Counted from the stretch's first letter, positions 20,580-30,582 are shown. The stretch: 64,000 nucleotides of DNA from Rheinheimera sp. SA_1 (GCF_001669775.1 NZ_LXWK01000015.1:868001-932000), one strand, 5' to 3'. The notes: generated by a model from the sequence alone, not told the origin. Numbers and translations: made by a program.

Positions 20580-21350
20580 TTATAATCCTTCTGTGAAACC
20601 GGCAGCCATGGCCCTGATTTGTTCACCGGTGCAGCCATAACGGCGCTCGCGGCTGACAAAACTGGCTATTGCCTCAGCAAACACCTGGTCGTCAAAATCT
20701 GGCCATAAAGTGTCGATAAAGCAAAGTTCGGCGTAAGCAGCCTGCCACAATAAAAAGTTACTGATGCGAATATCACCACCGGTGCGGATCATCAAATCCA
20801 GCTCTGGTTGTTCATGCATCTGAATATGTTGCGACAGCATGTGTTCGGTGATGTCAGCGGGTTGTAACTGCCCCGCCGCGACTTGTGTTGCAAGTTGCTG
20901 TGCAGCGTTAGCGATATCCCAGCGCCCACCATAATTGGCGGCAACATTCAGCGTCAAGCCGGTATTGTTGGCGGTGAGCTGTTGCGCCTTTTCGATATTG
21001 GCCTGTAACTTGTCACTGAATCGCGACAAATCACCAATAATATTCAACCGCACCTGGTTCTTGTGCAGCGCTTTTACTTCTTTTTCCAGCACAAATAAAA
21101 ACAGCTGCATCAGACTGGAGACTTCGTCTTCCGGTCGGCGCCAGTTTTCACTGCTGAACGCGAATAGTGTAAGCGAAGGAATACCGAGCTTACGGCAAAA
21201 ACTGACAGCGCGACGCACCGCGTCCACGCCTTTTTTGTGTCCCCAGACCCGAGGTTTACCCTGGCGTTCAGCCCAGCGGCCGTTACCATCCATAATAATT
21301 CCGACATGTTGCGGCAAAGCGTGGTTAAACGCTTGTGTCTCTTCTGTCAT
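20580..21350 (-). CDS. uppS: Undecaprenyl diphosphate synthase
   Basis: A 256-residue cis-prenyltransferase with the catalytic [21 protein letters not shown] block, [13 protein letters not shown], and the C-terminal [15 protein letters not shown]. It makes the C55 lipid carrier precursor for peptidoglycan. A terminator separates it from frr upstream, so a promoter is expected in 21351-21402; the only candidate seen there (TTGTTC, 17-base spacer, TTGTAC) is weak. Confidence 0.97.
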   Translation of the reverse strand: MTEETQAFNHALPQHVGIIMDGNGRWAERQGKPRVWGHKKGVDAVRRAVSFCRKLGIPSLTLFAFSSENWRRPEDEVSSLMQLFLFVLEKEVKALHKNQVRLNIIGDLSRFSDKLQANIEKAQQLTANNTGLTLNVAANYGGRWDIANAAQQLATQVAAGQLQPADITEHMLSQHIQMHEQPELDLMIRTGGDIRISNFLLWQAAYAELCFIDTLWPDFDDQVFAEAIASFVSRERRYGCTGEQIRAMAAGFTEGL

Positions 21351-21402
21351 CAGTGCCTGCCTGCAGCGGCTACAGGTACAAACCTGCAGCGTTTATCCGA
21401 AC

Positions 21403-21436
21403 AAAAAAGCGCCGCGTAGTAACTGCACGGCGCTTT
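21403..21436 (-). terminator. Rho-independent terminator after frr
   Basis: A 9-bp stem, AAAGCGCCG (21406-21414) / CGGCGCTTT (21428-21436), followed on the minus strand by a T run. It lies 26 bases past the frr stop. Confidence 0.85.
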
Positions 21437-21461
21437 GTATACAAAGCAACGATCTAATTGG

Positions 21462-22019
21462 CTATACGGCCATCAGTTCTTTTTCTTTGTCTGCTAAAAC
21501 TTCATCAACTTTTTTGATCCAGACATCAGTAATTTTCTGAATTTCTTCAGAACCACGACGCTCGTCATCTTCACTGATTTCTTTGTCTTTTTGCAGCGCT
21601 TTTAAATCAGCATTGGCATCACGACGGATGTTGCGTACTGCAACCCGGGCGCCTTCGGCTTCACCACGAACCACTTTCACCAAATCTTTACGACGTTCTT
21701 CGGTCAGCGCCGGCAAAGGTACACGAATGGAGGTGCCGGCACCAATTGGGTTTAAACCCAAATCAGATTGCATAATGGCTTTTTCAACAGCCTGGATCAT
21801 CGAACGGTCAAATACCGTGATCATCAGGGTGCGGGAGTCTTCTGCTGACACGTTGGCGACCTGACGCAATGGCGTGTCAGAACCGTAATAAGAAACCTGA
21901 ATGCTGTCGAGCAGACTTGGATGCGCGCGACCGGTACGAATTTTCGTCAACTGGTTTTTCAGCGCATCAACGCTTTTTTCCATCCGGGTTTTGCTGTCTT
22001 TGATAATATCGTTAATCAC
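21462..22019 (-). CDS. frr: Ribosome recycling factor
   Basis: A 185-residue protein of the standard length. It contains [17 protein letters not shown] and the C-terminal [20 protein letters not shown] helix. With EF-G it splits the post-termination ribosome. The start is GTG at 22019 with AAGGAA about eight bases upstream. It is separated from pyrH by 195 bases that contain the ERIC-type repeat. Confidence 0.97.
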   Translation of the reverse strand: MINDIIKDSKTRMEKSVDALKNQLTKIRTGRAHPSLLDSIQVSYYGSDTPLRQVANVSAEDSRTLMITVFDRSMIQAVEKAIMQSDLGLNPIGAGTSIRVPLPALTEERRKDLVKVVRGEAEGARVAVRNIRRDANADLKALQKDKEISEDDERRGSEEIQKITDVWIKKVDEVLADKEKELMAV

Positions 22020-22040
22020 CTGATTATTTCCTTTGAGTTA

Positions 22041-22170
22041 TTATACCCGTCATCCTTGAAGTTGCAGGGTTGTTGCCTGCGCTCGTTCGCCCTAGTCACA
22101 TAGGACAACTATGCTCCTAGGGTCTCACTCACTTGTCGCCTACCTGCATCTTCAATTATTTTGGGTATAA
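22041..22170 (-). repeat. ERIC-type intergenic palindromic repeat (130 bp)
   Basis: The ends are inverted: TTATACCCGTCATCCTTGAA at the left and TTCAATTATTTTGGGTATAA at the right. Inside these, GTTGCAGG mirrors CCTGCATC. The centre is a further palindrome, CCCTAGTCACATAG / CTATGCTCCTAGGG. Read on the minus strand it follows the enterobacterial repetitive intergenic consensus as I remember it, from an ATACCCAAAATAATT end, through AGTGAGTGA and GAGCGCAG in the middle, to GATGACGGGTATA. It lies wholly between pyrH and frr and would be part of their mRNA. Confidence 0.8.
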
Positions 22171-22214
22171 GCTAAGCCAGGATCTGGCTCTGCTGGTTAA
22201 CGCTGGGCGCTAGT

Positions 22215-22955
22215 CTACTGCAAATTTTCGGCGTGGTCGATCACTGTGCCTTCGGTCTCACCCATGATCACCCGCTTTAATGCTCCAGGTTTGTTCATAT
22301 TAAACACCCGGATTTGCATATTATGGTCACGAGCCAGGGTGAATGCCGCTAAATCCATCACTTTAAGTTCTTTATCCAGCACTTCGTTGTAGGTCAACTG
22401 ACTGTACAAAGTCGCATTTGGATCTTTCACCGGATCGGCTGAATAGACGCCGTCAACTTTAGTGGCTTTTAAAACGCAGTCGGCCTCGATTTCAATTCCG
22501 CGCAAGCACGCTGCTGAATCTGTTGTGAAAAATGGGTTACCGGTACCGGCAGAGAAAATCACTACCCGGCCAGATTTCAGTAAACTGATGGCTTCTGCCC
22601 AGCTGTAATTATCGCAAACACCATTGAGTGGAAAGGCACTCATCAAACGGGCGTTCACAAAGGCACGGTGCAACGCATCACGCATCGCCAGACCGTTCAT
22701 CACAGTGGCTAACATGCCCATATGATCGCCAACCACCCGGTTCATACCGGCTTTGGCCAGACCTTCACCACGGAAAATATTACCACCACCAATCACGATA
22801 CCAACCTGGACGCCAAGCTCCACCAGCTCTTTGATTTCCTGGGCCATCCGATCCAGTACTTTGGGATCGATCCCAAAACCTTCGTCACCCATCAGGGCTT
22901 CACCGCTTAGTTTTAATAAAATTCTTCTATAGGTTGGTTTTGGACTTGTGCTCAT
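22215..22955 (-). CDS. pyrH: UMP kinase
   Basis: A 246-residue amino-acid-kinase-fold enzyme: [40 protein letters not shown] and [13 protein letters not shown]. It phosphorylates UMP to UDP in the cytoplasm. The ATG at 22955 has GGGGAT upstream and matches the family N-terminus; a 22-codon in-frame extension is probably not translated. Nothing else convincing was seen in the 345-base gap to tsf apart from the tsf terminator. Confidence 0.97.
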   Translation of the reverse strand: MSTSPKPTYRRILLKLSGEALMGDEGFGIDPKVLDRMAQEIKELVELGVQVGIVIGGGNIFRGEGLAKAGMNRVVGDHMGMLATVMNGLAMRDALHRAFVNARLMSAFPLNGVCDNYSWAEAISLLKSGRVVIFSAGTGNPFFTTDSAACLRGIEIEADCVLKATKVDGVYSADPVKDPNATLYSQLTYNEVLDKELKVMDLAAFTLARDHNMQIRVFNMNKPGALKRVIMGETEGTVIDHAENLQ

Positions 22956-23227
22956 GAGATCCCCATCAGGCCGGATTGAAGTGTCATCTGTAAACATTAT
23001 TGCGGTTTCCTTACATGCCATTCAGCCGGGAATCGGCTGCTGCTATTGCAGTCCGCGCTGCAACATCACCGGAATTGGAGGCAATCACGGTGCATACTCT
23101 TTTTTTCATCACAGCTACGACCAATCATTCGTGAAAATGTTCTGTCAGCTGTGCTTTGAGGAACTGAGTTTCAGGCTTTGACCCTGAACACCAGATAGCA
23201 AAGGTTGAGACTCTTGCTCCCTCATTT

Positions 23228-23264
23228 AAAAAAAAACCGCGACGGGCGTGGCCGGGTCGCGGTT
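23228..23264 (-). terminator. Rho-independent terminator after tsf
   Basis: A 9-bp stem, AACCGCGAC (23235-23243) / GTCGCGGTT (23256-23264), followed on the minus strand by a long T run. It ends the rpsB-tsf unit; pyrH starts 270 bases further on and so likely has its own promoter. Confidence 0.9.
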
Positions 23265-23300
23265 ATTTTAGCGGGTTTTAGCCATTAGCTAAAGCTTGCA

Positions 23301-24173
23301 TTATTTTTTTGCAGCAGCGATTTGTGCAGCAACTTCAGCAGCGAAGTCAGTTTCCTGTTTCTCGATGCCTTCGCCTACTTCTAAGCGAATGAAGCTAACA
23401 GCTTTGGCGCCTTTCTGTTTCAGGAATTCGCCAACAGTGATGCTTGGGTCTTTCACGAACATTTGGCCAGTTAAAGAAACTTCGCCGGTGAACTTAGTCA
23501 TACGACCAGCAACCATTTTTTCTGCGATTTCTTTAGTTTTGCCGCTGTTGATAGCGATTTCAACCTGGATTTCCTGCTCTTTTGCCACAACTTCAGCCGG
23601 AACTGCGTCTGGTGTCAAGAAAGAAGGGTTGTTAGCAGCAACGTGCATTGCCACGTCTTTTGCGATTTCTTCGTTACCGCCTTCTAATACAGTCAACACG
23701 CCGATACGGCCTGAGTGAGTGTATTGACCGATCACGTCGCCCTGAGCTAATGAAATGCGGCGTACGTTGATGTTTTCGCCGATTTTAGTCACTAAAGTCG
23801 CACGAGCTTCTTCAACGGTGGTATCACCTAATGAAGCAGCACTGATTTCTTCGATAGTGAACAGCTTGTTGGCGTGTGCCAGGTCAGCTACTGAGTTGGC
23901 GAAAGCCAGGAAGCTGGCGTCACGACCGACGAAGTCAGTTTCACAGTTAAATTCGATTGCAACAGCATAACCGTTGCCAACGCGAGTAATAACAGTACCT
24001 TCTGCAGCGATCCGACCAGCTTTCTTAGCAGCTTTGGCCTGACCGTTTTTACGCATTAATTCGATTGCGCCTTCGATGTCACCATTGGTTTCTTCTAAAG
24101 CTTTTTTGCAATCCATCATGCCAGCGCCAGTGCGCTCGCGTAATTCTTTTACCATACCGGCAGTAACAGCCAT
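23301..24173 (-). CDS. tsf: Elongation factor Ts
   Basis: A 290-residue nucleotide-exchange factor for EF-Tu. It has the N-terminal UBA-like segment [19 protein letters not shown] and the core motif [17 protein letters not shown]. The ATG at 24173 follows GAGGAA; the five-codon extension is unlikely. It lies downstream of rpsB, with a palindrome and a small repeat in the 137-base spacer. Confidence 0.97.
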   Translation of the reverse strand: MAVTAGMVKELRERTGAGMMDCKKALEETNGDIEGAIELMRKNGQAKAAKKAGRIAAEGTVITRVGNGYAVAIEFNCETDFVGRDASFLAFANSVADLAHANKLFTIEEISAASLGDTTVEEARATLVTKIGENINVRRISLAQGDVIGQYTHSGRIGVLTVLEGGNEEIAKDVAMHVAANNPSFLTPDAVPAEVVAKEQEIQVEIAINSGKTKEIAEKMVAGRMTKFTGEVSLTGQMFVKDPSITVGEFLKQKGAKAVSFIRLEVGEGIEKQETDFAAEVAAQIAAAKK

Positions 24174-24204
24174 GGGAATTCCTCGCATTCAATCAGGTTA
24201 GACA

Positions 24205-24226
24205 AACAGGGGCCGCGGCCCCTGTT
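24205..24226 (-). terminator. Perfect palindrome between rpsB and tsf, likely attenuator
   Basis: A 22-base perfect palindrome, AACAGGGGCC joined to GCGGCCCCTGTT, gives a GC-rich stem. On the minus strand it is followed only by TTTG, so it is probably a partial terminator or mRNA-stabilising hairpin that lowers tsf relative to rpsB. Confidence 0.6.
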
Positions 24227-24240
24227 CAAATTAAACGTTT

Positions 24241-24272
24241 TACACCCGTCACCCTTGAGGATAACGGGTATA
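24241..24272. repeat. Miniature ERIC-end repeat
   Basis: A 32-bp element: TACACCCGTCACCCTTGAGG then an ACGGGTATA end. The left part matches the left end of the 130-bp ERIC-type element at 22041 and the right part is its inverted complement, with all of the interior missing. A close relative is at 35104. Confidence 0.6.
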
Positions 24273-24310
24273 GTCGTGTTTCAGATGACAGAAACACCAG
24301 ACACTGCTAA

Positions 24311-25039
24311 TTACTCAGCAGCAACGAAGTTGTCGGCTTCAGCCTGAACTTCGATGTTTTTGTCACGTCCTTCAACGATCGCCTGATTCACGGCAGCCAG
24401 GTATAACTGGATAGCGCGGATAGCGTCGTCGTTGCCTGGAACGACAAAGTCAACACCTTCTGGATCAGAGTTAGTATCAACGATAGAAACTACTGGAATA
24501 CCCAGGTTGTTTGCTTCTTTGATAGCGATGTGTTCATGGTCGGCATCGATCACGAACAGAACATCAGGCAGGCCGCCCATGTCCTTAATACCACCTAAGC
24601 TCTTGTCCAGCTTTTCCATCTCGCGGGTACGGTCTAAAGCTTCTTTTTTGGTCAGCTTGTCAAAAGTACCGTCCTGGCTTTGTGATTCCAGGTCTTTCAG
24701 ACGCTTGATAGATTGACGAACTGTTTTCCAGTTAGTCAGCATGCCACCTAACCAGCGGTGGTTTACGAAGTACTGATCAGATTGCTGAGCAGCTTCTTTG
24801 ATTGCTTCTGAAGCAGCGCGCTTGGTACCAACAAACAGGATTTTGCCTTTTTTGGCAGCCACTGACTGGATGAAAGCCAGTGCGTCATTCATCATAGGAA
24901 CAGTTTTTTCCAGGTTGATGATATGAACGCGGTTACGGGCGCCGAAAATGAAAGGCTTCATTTTTGGGTTCCAGTAACGGGTTTGGTGACCAAAATGTAC
25001 GCCCGCCTGGAGCATATCGCGCATTGAAACTTTTGCCAT
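24311..25039 (-). CDS. rpsB: 30S ribosomal protein S2
   Basis: A 242-residue protein with [20 protein letters not shown], the S2 signature, and [19 protein letters not shown]. It assembles late on the 30S subunit. The ATG at 25039 has AAAGGAA upstream. The first gene of the rpsB-tsf operon, it has a long structured leader and a strong promoter. Confidence 0.98.
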   Translation of the reverse strand: MAKVSMRDMLQAGVHFGHQTRYWNPKMKPFIFGARNRVHIINLEKTVPMMNDALAFIQSVAAKKGKILFVGTKRAASEAIKEAAQQSDQYFVNHRWLGGMLTNWKTVRQSIKRLKDLESQSQDGTFDKLTKKEALDRTREMEKLDKSLGGIKDMGGLPDVLFVIDADHEHIAIKEANNLGIPVVSIVDTNSDPEGVDFVVPGNDDAIRAIQLYLAAVNQAIVEGRDKNIEVQAEADNFVAAE

Positions 25040-25222
25040 CAGAGTTATTTCCTTTGAGTGGGGGTTAGGCCTCCATACACCCCATAAATCCGACCAGTTT
25101 TCACTGGCACCCCGGCTTATGTGACGGTGTATGTGTGTTATTTAATTAAGTTTGGTTCGCTAAGCTGACAACATCATTTGTAGTATTTCGTGAAAAAAGC
25201 CACAAGCTATTTGCCAAATTGC
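25040..25222 (-). promoter_or_regulatory. Structured rpsB 5' leader, probable S2 autoregulatory element
   Basis: About 180 bases separate the promoter from the rpsB ATG. On the minus strand a small hairpin (CCAGT / ACTGG, 25097-25111 region) is followed by GGGGTGTATGGAGGC and CCCCCA, which could pair around the ribosome-binding region. Long rpsB leaders that S2 uses to repress its own operon are known in gammaproteobacteria. That this one does so is inferred from position and structure. Confidence 0.5.
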
Positions 25223-25229
25223 GGCGCGC

Positions 25230-25258
25230 TTTATACCATAGGCGCCCTTGAAACACAA
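25230..25258 (-). promoter_or_regulatory. rpsB promoter (sigma-70) with GC-rich discriminator
   Basis: On the minus strand: -35 TTGTGT (25253-25258), 17-base spacer, -10 TATAAA (25230-25235), then GCGCGCC as discriminator. GC-rich discriminators are typical of stringently controlled ribosomal promoters. Confidence 0.7.
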
Positions 25259-25323
25259 TCTGCTGCGTAGATTTACGGCAAAGTGGGTAGTTTTACAGCA
25301 GATGTATAGCAGAGAGAAATGGC

Positions 25324-26115
25324 ATGGCCGCAAACATTAAGACTCCGGAACAGATTGAAAAAATGCGCGTCGCAGGACGTCTGGCCGCCGAAGTGCTTGA
25401 AATGATTGAGCCTCACGTGAAAGCTGGCGTTAGCACCGGCGAACTCGATCGCATCTGCCATGACTATATTGTCAATGTGCAGCAGGCGATCCCCGCTCCT
25501 CTGAACTACCATGGTTTTCCAAAATCTATTTGTACCTCAGTTAATCATGTGATTTGTCACGGTATTCCGGCCGACGATAAAACGCTGAAAGACGGCGATA
25601 TCATCAATATTGATATCACGGTGATCAAAGACGGTTTCCACGGTGATACCTCAAAAATGTTTGTGATTGGTAAACCAAGCATTCTGGCCGAACGGCTGAT
25701 CCGGGTGACGCAAGAAGCGCTTTATCTGGGCTTGAAAAAAGTCAAAAACGGCTGCCGGTTAGGTGATATTGGCCACGCCATTCAGGTGCACGCTGAGCAA
25801 CACAACTATTCGATTGTCCGCGAATATTGTGGCCACGGTATTGGTCAGGTATTCCATGAAGATCCGCAGGTATTGCATTACGGCAAGCCAGGCACCGGCG
25901 AAATTTTAAAAACCGGTATGTGTCTGACAATTGAGCCAATGGTCAATGCCGGTGAACGTCAGAGCAAATTGTTAAAAGACGGCTGGACGGTCGTAACGAA
26001 AGATCGTAGTTTATCAGCTCAGTTTGAACACACCATTGTGGTCACTGAAACGGGCTGCGAAATTCTGACATTACGCCAGGATGACACGATCGAACGAGTC
26101 CTGACTGCCGGTTGA
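25324..26115 (+). CDS. map: Type I methionine aminopeptidase
   Basis: A 263-residue M24 metallopeptidase. It has ICHGIPADD, the metal ligands in INIDITVIKDGFHGDTSKMF, GHGIGQVFHE and MCLTIEPM. It removes the initiator Met from nascent proteins. It is divergent from rpsB across a 284-base region, as in E. coli, and is followed by glnD after 68 bases. The Shine-Dalgarno (AGAGAG) is weak. Confidence 0.97.
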   Translation: MAANIKTPEQIEKMRVAGRLAAEVLEMIEPHVKAGVSTGELDRICHDYIVNVQQAIPAPLNYHGFPKSICTSVNHVICHGIPADDKTLKDGDIINIDITVIKDGFHGDTSKMFVIGKPSILAERLIRVTQEALYLGLKKVKNGCRLGDIGHAIQVHAEQHNYSIVREYCGHGIGQVFHEDPQVLHYGKPGTGEILKTGMCLTIEPMVNAGERQSKLLKDGWTVVTKDRSLSAQFEHTIVVTETGCEILTLRQDDTIERVLTAG

Positions 26116-26183
26116 TTTTAAAAGTAATTTTAAGGCGCTGGCAGTTCAGACCACCAAAAAGTAACCACTTAGGGTATTTTTTC

Positions 26184-28808
26184 ATGAACACGGCGCTTGC
26201 ATTTGATAAGACCATTCCAAGCCACTTTACCCTCGATAGTTACAAAAAACATTTTGCCGACTTTCTGGAATGGCTGAAAGTCAGCTCGCAAACCCAGACC
26301 GTCAACAGTTTGGTGAAATCGCGGGCGCGTTTTATGGACGATGTGTTGCAATCCTTATGGCAACACTTTGATCTGAATAAACAAAAGCAGCTAACGCTGA
26401 TTGCCGTTGGCGGTTATGGCCGTGGCGAACTCCATCCTTACTCTGATATCGACTTATTGATCCTGACCGAAGCCCGCTTAAGCCCGGCGTTGCAGGAACA
26501 AATTGCTCATTTTGTCACCTTGCTGTGGGATCTACGCTTAGAAGTTGGCCATAGCGTGCGCACCATTAAAGAATCGGTCAGCCTCGGCAAAGACGACATC
26601 ACCATCGCCACCAATCTGATGGAAATGCGTTATCTGGCGGGCAATCAGCAGCTGTTTGACAGTTTGCAGGCGGAAGTCAGTAAAGATAACTTCTGGCCCA
26701 GTAAAGACTTTTTCCAGGCGAAACGCCACGAACAACAAGGCCGCCACGCGCAGTATCACGGCACCGCTTACAACCTCGAACCGAATTTAAAAGCCAACCC
26801 GGGTGGCCTGCGCGATATTCAGACCATCGGCTGGGTGGCAAAAAAACATTTCCGTACCCGCACCATGCGTGAGCTGGTGGCCTATCAGTACCTGACTGAA
26901 GATGAATATCAGGAGCTGATGGAGTGTGAAGCTTATTTATGGCAGATGCGTTTTGCCCTACATATTGAAGCCGGTCGCAACGAAAACCGCATTCTGTTTG
27001 ATTATCAGCCAGCTGTGGCGAATCGCCTCGGTTTTGGTGATGACGGCAAAGCCTCAGTAGAGCGGATGATGAAGCGTTTTTTCCGCACCGTGCAACGCGT
27101 CAGCGAACTGAACGAAATGCTGCTGCAGCATTTTGAAGGCAGTATTTTAAAAAGCCACAGCAAGTATAAAACCCTGCCATTGGATGATTTTTTTGAAATC
27201 CAGGGCCATCTGATCCACGCCACCGACAAAGCGGTGTTTGCGCGGCGTGAAAATATCCTGCGCTTGTTCTGGCATATCGCTAATCATCCGCAAATTCATG
27301 GCATTCACTCGGAAACCATTCGCTTGCTGCGGCAAGTTCGTCGTCGTCTGATGGGGGATCTTCAGGATTATGAAGCATGCCGTCAGCTGTTTATGGCGAT
27401 TATCCGTCATCCGCATGGCATGGACAGAGCAATCACTCTGATGCACCGGCACGGTATTCTGGCCGCTTATTTGCCACAGTGGCGCAATATCGTCGGCCAG
27501 ATGCAGTTTGATTTGTTCCATGCGTATACGGTAGACGAGCACACGCACCGGGTATTAAAGAACCTTCATCGCTACAGCGAACCAGAATTTGCCAATGAAT
27601 TTCCACTGTGCACCGATATCGTCAATCGGCTGGAAAAACCGGAGCTGCTGTATTTAGGTGGCATTTTCCACGATATCGCCAAAGGCCGCGGCGGCGATCA
27701 CTCCGATTTAGGTGCAATGGATGCACGTGAATTTGGCAAGCTGCATAAACTCAGCGAATTTGATACCAAGCTGATTGTCTGGCTGGTTGAACAACATTTA
27801 TTGATGTCGGTGACAGCGCAACGCCGCGATATTCACGACCCGGCGGTGATTGCAGAATTTGCTGAAAAAGTCCGCGATGAAACCCGTCTAAACTATCTGT
27901 ATTGTTTAACGCTGGCCGATATTCGCGCCACCAATGACAATTTGTGGAACGACTGGAAAGGCTCGTTATTACGGGAGCTGTATTTAGGCACGCAAAAAGC
28001 TTTTCGCCGTGGTTTGGAAAAACCGATGGATTTGCGCGATCAAATCCGCGAACACCAAACCGAAGCACTGCGGTTGTTGGCAGAAAAAGGCTTTAGCGAA
28101 GTACAGGTCAATCCACTGTGGAACAAATTTAAAGCCGACTATTTCGCCCGCTATAATCCGCGGTTGATTGCCTGGCATACGGAAAATCTGCTGCAACATG
28201 CTGACTTTAGCCAGCCAATGGTGCTGATTAGCCCAAGCGCGATGCGCGGTGGCACGCAGATTTTCGTCTACACCGCCGACCAGCCAAACTTATTTGCCCG
28301 GATGGTGGCAGCACTTGATAGCAAAAAAGTCAGTATTTTTGATGCACAAATCATGACCAATAAAGACGGTTATGCGATGGATACCTTTGTGGTGTTGGAG
28401 CAAAACGGCGCTGCGGTGACCTCGACATCACGCATCGCCAGCATCAAAAAAGCGCTGGAAACTTACATTACCAACCCACCGACCACAGAGCGGCAAAAAG
28501 CACGGCCAAACAAACAGTTACGGGCTTTTCATGTTCCACCAAAAGTGGTGTTTTTACCGGGTAAAAACAAACAGCGTACCATGCTGGAACTGGCGGCCTT
28601 AGATACACCGGGCTTGCTGGCTGATATCGGTCAGGTGTTTTCGCAATGCGAAATTAATATTCACGCCGCCAAAATCACCACCATTGGCGAGCGTGCCGAA
28701 GACTTTTTTATGATTTCCACCCGCCAGGACGAAGCGTTAACAGCTGACGAGCAAAGTCAGCTGCGCCGCGTACTGGTGGAACAACTTACCCATGCAACAG
28801 AGGGCTAA
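26184..28808 (+). CDS. glnD: Bifunctional uridylyltransferase/uridylyl-removing enzyme GlnD
   Basis: An 874-residue protein. The N-terminal nucleotidyltransferase has GGYGRGELHPYSDIDLLIL. The central HD domain has GIFHDIAKGRGGDHSDLGA. Two C-terminal ACT domains follow, the last being LAALDTPGLLADIGQVF. It uridylylates and deuridylylates PII according to glutamine level. The ATG at 26184 begins MNTALAFDK; the frame is open 24 codons further upstream but that start would run on from the end of map. Gene order map-glnD-dapD matches E. coli. Confidence 0.96.
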   Translation: MNTALAFDKTIPSHFTLDSYKKHFADFLEWLKVSSQTQTVNSLVKSRARFMDDVLQSLWQHFDLNKQKQLTLIAVGGYGRGELHPYSDIDLLILTEARLSPALQEQIAHFVTLLWDLRLEVGHSVRTIKESVSLGKDDITIATNLMEMRYLAGNQQLFDSLQAEVSKDNFWPSKDFFQAKRHEQQGRHAQYHGTAYNLEPNLKANPGGLRDIQTIGWVAKKHFRTRTMRELVAYQYLTEDEYQELMECEAYLWQMRFALHIEAGRNENRILFDYQPAVANRLGFGDDGKASVERMMKRFFRTVQRVSELNEMLLQHFEGSILKSHSKYKTLPLDDFFEIQGHLIHATDKAVFARRENILRLFWHIANHPQIHGIHSETIRLLRQVRRRLMGDLQDYEACRQLFMAIIRHPHGMDRAITLMHRHGILAAYLPQWRNIVGQMQFDLFHAYTVDEHTHRVLKNLHRYSEPEFANEFPLCTDIVNRLEKPELLYLGGIFHDIAKGRGGDHSDLGAMDAREFGKLHKLSEFDTKLIVWLVEQHLLMSVTAQRRDIHDPAVIAEFAEKVRDETRLNYLYCLTLADIRATNDNLWNDWKGSLLRELYLGTQKAFRRGLEKPMDLRDQIREHQTEALRLLAEKGFSEVQVNPLWNKFKADYFARYNPRLIAWHTENLLQHADFSQPMVLISPSAMRGGTQIFVYTADQPNLFARMVAALDSKKVSIFDAQIMTNKDGYAMDTFVVLEQNGAAVTSTSRIASIKKALETYITNPPTTERQKARPNKQLRAFHVPPKVVFLPGKNKQRTMLELAALDTPGLLADIGQVFSQCEINIHAAKITTIGERAEDFFMISTRQDEALTADEQSQLRRVLVEQLTHATEG

Positions 28809-28817
28809 AGCACTACC

Positions 28818-29642
28818 ATGGCTGATTTAAAAAGCATTATCGAAGACGCGTTTGAAAACCGCATGAATATCACTCCGGCAACGGTCAGCAGCGACGTAAA
28901 AAGCGCTGTGGAAGCCGCTATTGCCTTATTGGACAGCGGTCAGGCCCGGGTTGCTGAAAAAATCGCCGGCGAATGGGTGACGCATCAATGGCTGAAAAAA
29001 GCCGTATTGTTGTCCTTTCGCATTAATGACAACCAGGTGATGGACGGCGCAGAAAACCGTTTCTTCGACAAAGTTCCGATGAAATTTGCCGACTACACCC
29101 ACGAGCGTTTTGTCGCCGAAGGCATGCGCGTGGTACCTCCAGCCTCAGTGCGTAAAGGCAGTTTTATCGGTAAAAACGTGGTGTTGATGCCAAGCTACGT
29201 CAATATCGGCGCTTATGTCGGCGAAGGCACCATGGTCGATACTTGGGCCACTGTTGGTTCTTGTGCACAAATTGGTAAAAACGTGCATTTATCCGGCGGC
29301 GTAGGCATTGGTGGTGTGTTAGAGCCATTGCAGGCTAACCCAACCATCATCGAAGATAACTGCTTTATCGGCGCGCGTTCTGAGGTGGTCGAAGGCGTGA
29401 TTATCGAAGAAGGTGCAGTGCTGTCAATGGGCGTGTATATCAGCCAGTCGACGCGCATTTATGACCGTGAAACCGGCGAAGTGACCTACGGCCGTGTACC
29501 AGCAGGTGCTGTGGTGGTGCCAGGCTCAATTCCAAGTAAAGATGGTTCCCATAGTTTATACGCTGCAATCATCGTGAAACGGGTTGACGCCCAAACCCGT
29601 GCTAAAGTCGGGATTAATGCGTTATTACGCAGTATCGAGTAG
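28818..29642 (+). CDS. dapD: 2,3,4,5-tetrahydropyridine-2,6-dicarboxylate N-succinyltransferase
   Basis: A 274-residue hexapeptide-repeat transferase, the usual length, with [13 protein letters not shown] and the beta-helix stretch [20 protein letters not shown]. It succinylates tetrahydrodipicolinate in lysine and diaminopimelate synthesis. It starts 9 bases after the glnD stop and ends in a terminator. Confidence 0.97.
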   Translation: MADLKSIIEDAFENRMNITPATVSSDVKSAVEAAIALLDSGQARVAEKIAGEWVTHQWLKKAVLLSFRINDNQVMDGAENRFFDKVPMKFADYTHERFVAEGMRVVPPASVRKGSFIGKNVVLMPSYVNIGAYVGEGTMVDTWATVGSCAQIGKNVHLSGGVGIGGVLEPLQANPTIIEDNCFIGARSEVVEGVIIEEGAVLSMGVYISQSTRIYDRETGEVTYGRVPAGAVVVPGSIPSKDGSHSLYAAIIVKRVDAQTRAKVGINALLRSIE

Positions 29643-29680
29643 CAGCGTGTCGTTGCCGATCACGATAGGTTGAAACTAAT

Positions 29681-29706
29681 ACAGCCGCTTTTGCGGCTGT
29701 TGTTTT
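29681..29706 (+). terminator. Rho-independent terminator after dapD
   Basis: Stem ACAGCCGC (29681-29688) / GCGGCTGT (29693-29700), a TTTT loop and a TGTTTT tail. Confidence 0.88.
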
Positions 29707-29738
29707 GGTTAGGCTAAATTTTCCGCAATAATGTTTTG

Positions 29739-30521
29739 TTAGTCGCCCTTTTCAATGACTGCTAAAGTTCTTTCGATAAAACGGACAAATGCTTCTTCTG
29801 GTATAAAATCAGCTTTGTTTTCCACGTTAAACTTTCCCAAAATAATTTTCATTTGGGCATCATTCTTAATTTCGATTGCCGATTTACCATCCCCCTTCAG
29901 CTTTGTAACTCTTGCCACCCAAGCTAAAGTATTATTCTTAAACATTTGAAGTTCGGTTTTACCGGTTGGTTTACCGTGGCCAGGGACAATCAAACTCTCG
30001 TCATTGCCTAGTTTTAGAATGCCTTCAATGGCCTTGCTAAACCCGGACACGCCACCCGCATAAAATGTTGGATGCCAGCTGGTGTCATAAATATCTCCCA
30101 CAAAAATACTGTTACTCTTAGAGTGAAAATAAACTTTATCCACAAGTGAATGAGATATAGCCACAAAATCTTCAATCTCTGTTAAATGAACTGCATCGTT
30201 CATCAGCAAGCCACCTTTGCCAATAAAATAATTATTTCCATCGGAGTGATCGCTATGCACATGCGTATTTAATATAAATCTTGCAGATCCTCCAGTAAGG
30301 TTATCGATCAACGCATGCAAAGCGTCTAGATTTTTTTCCCCCGGCATTGGATCGACCAATACAATTCCGTCTGTCGTTTTGAACAAACCAATATTTGTGC
30401 CATAACCGATAGCATTTAAAATAAATGCGTCTTCGCACAATTTGGTGACCGAAATGTTCGAAGTATTTGCCCACCCAATGGCCGGGTAGATCACGGCGAA
30501 AAATAACAATGTCAACTTCAT
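29739..30521 (-). CDS. Secreted MBL-fold metallo-hydrolase
   Basis: A 260-residue protein. A signal peptide (MKLTLLFFAVIYPAIGWA) is followed by a metallo-beta-lactamase fold. The zinc motif THVHSDHSDG has H87, H89, D91 and H92; GDIYDT and VPGHGKP supply later ligands. A periplasmic hydrolase of unknown substrate is expected. The start at 30521 has AAGGAT seven bases upstream. The gene is visibly richer in A and T, with AAA/AAT/ATT-heavy codons, than its neighbours on both sides, which suggests recent acquisition. It lacks the other features of true class B beta-lactamases, so a resistance role is not supported. Confidence 0.75.
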   Translation of the reverse strand: MKLTLLFFAVIYPAIGWANTSNISVTKLCEDAFILNAIGYGTNIGLFKTTDGIVLVDPMPGEKNLDALHALIDNLTGGSARFILNTHVHSDHSDGNNYFIGKGGLLMNDAVHLTEIEDFVAISHSLVDKVYFHSKSNSIFVGDIYDTSWHPTFYAGGVSGFSKAIEGILKLGNDESLIVPGHGKPTGKTELQMFKNNTLAWVARVTKLKGDGKSAIEIKNDAQMKIILGKFNVENKADFIPEEAFVRFIERTLAVIEKGD

Positions 30522-30582
30522 GGATAATCCTTTTATACGAACTACCAATGTTTTAATGTGCGTTTAACAAGCCCTCGCACCG

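Noticed and set aside
22948-23181. 77-codon plus-strand frame opposite the pyrH leader
   Set aside because: Antisense to the pyrH upstream region, no ribosome site and no recognisable protein features.
29739-30521. MBL protein as a class B beta-lactamase
   Set aside because: Has the zinc motif but not the other lactamase features; substrate cannot be assigned.
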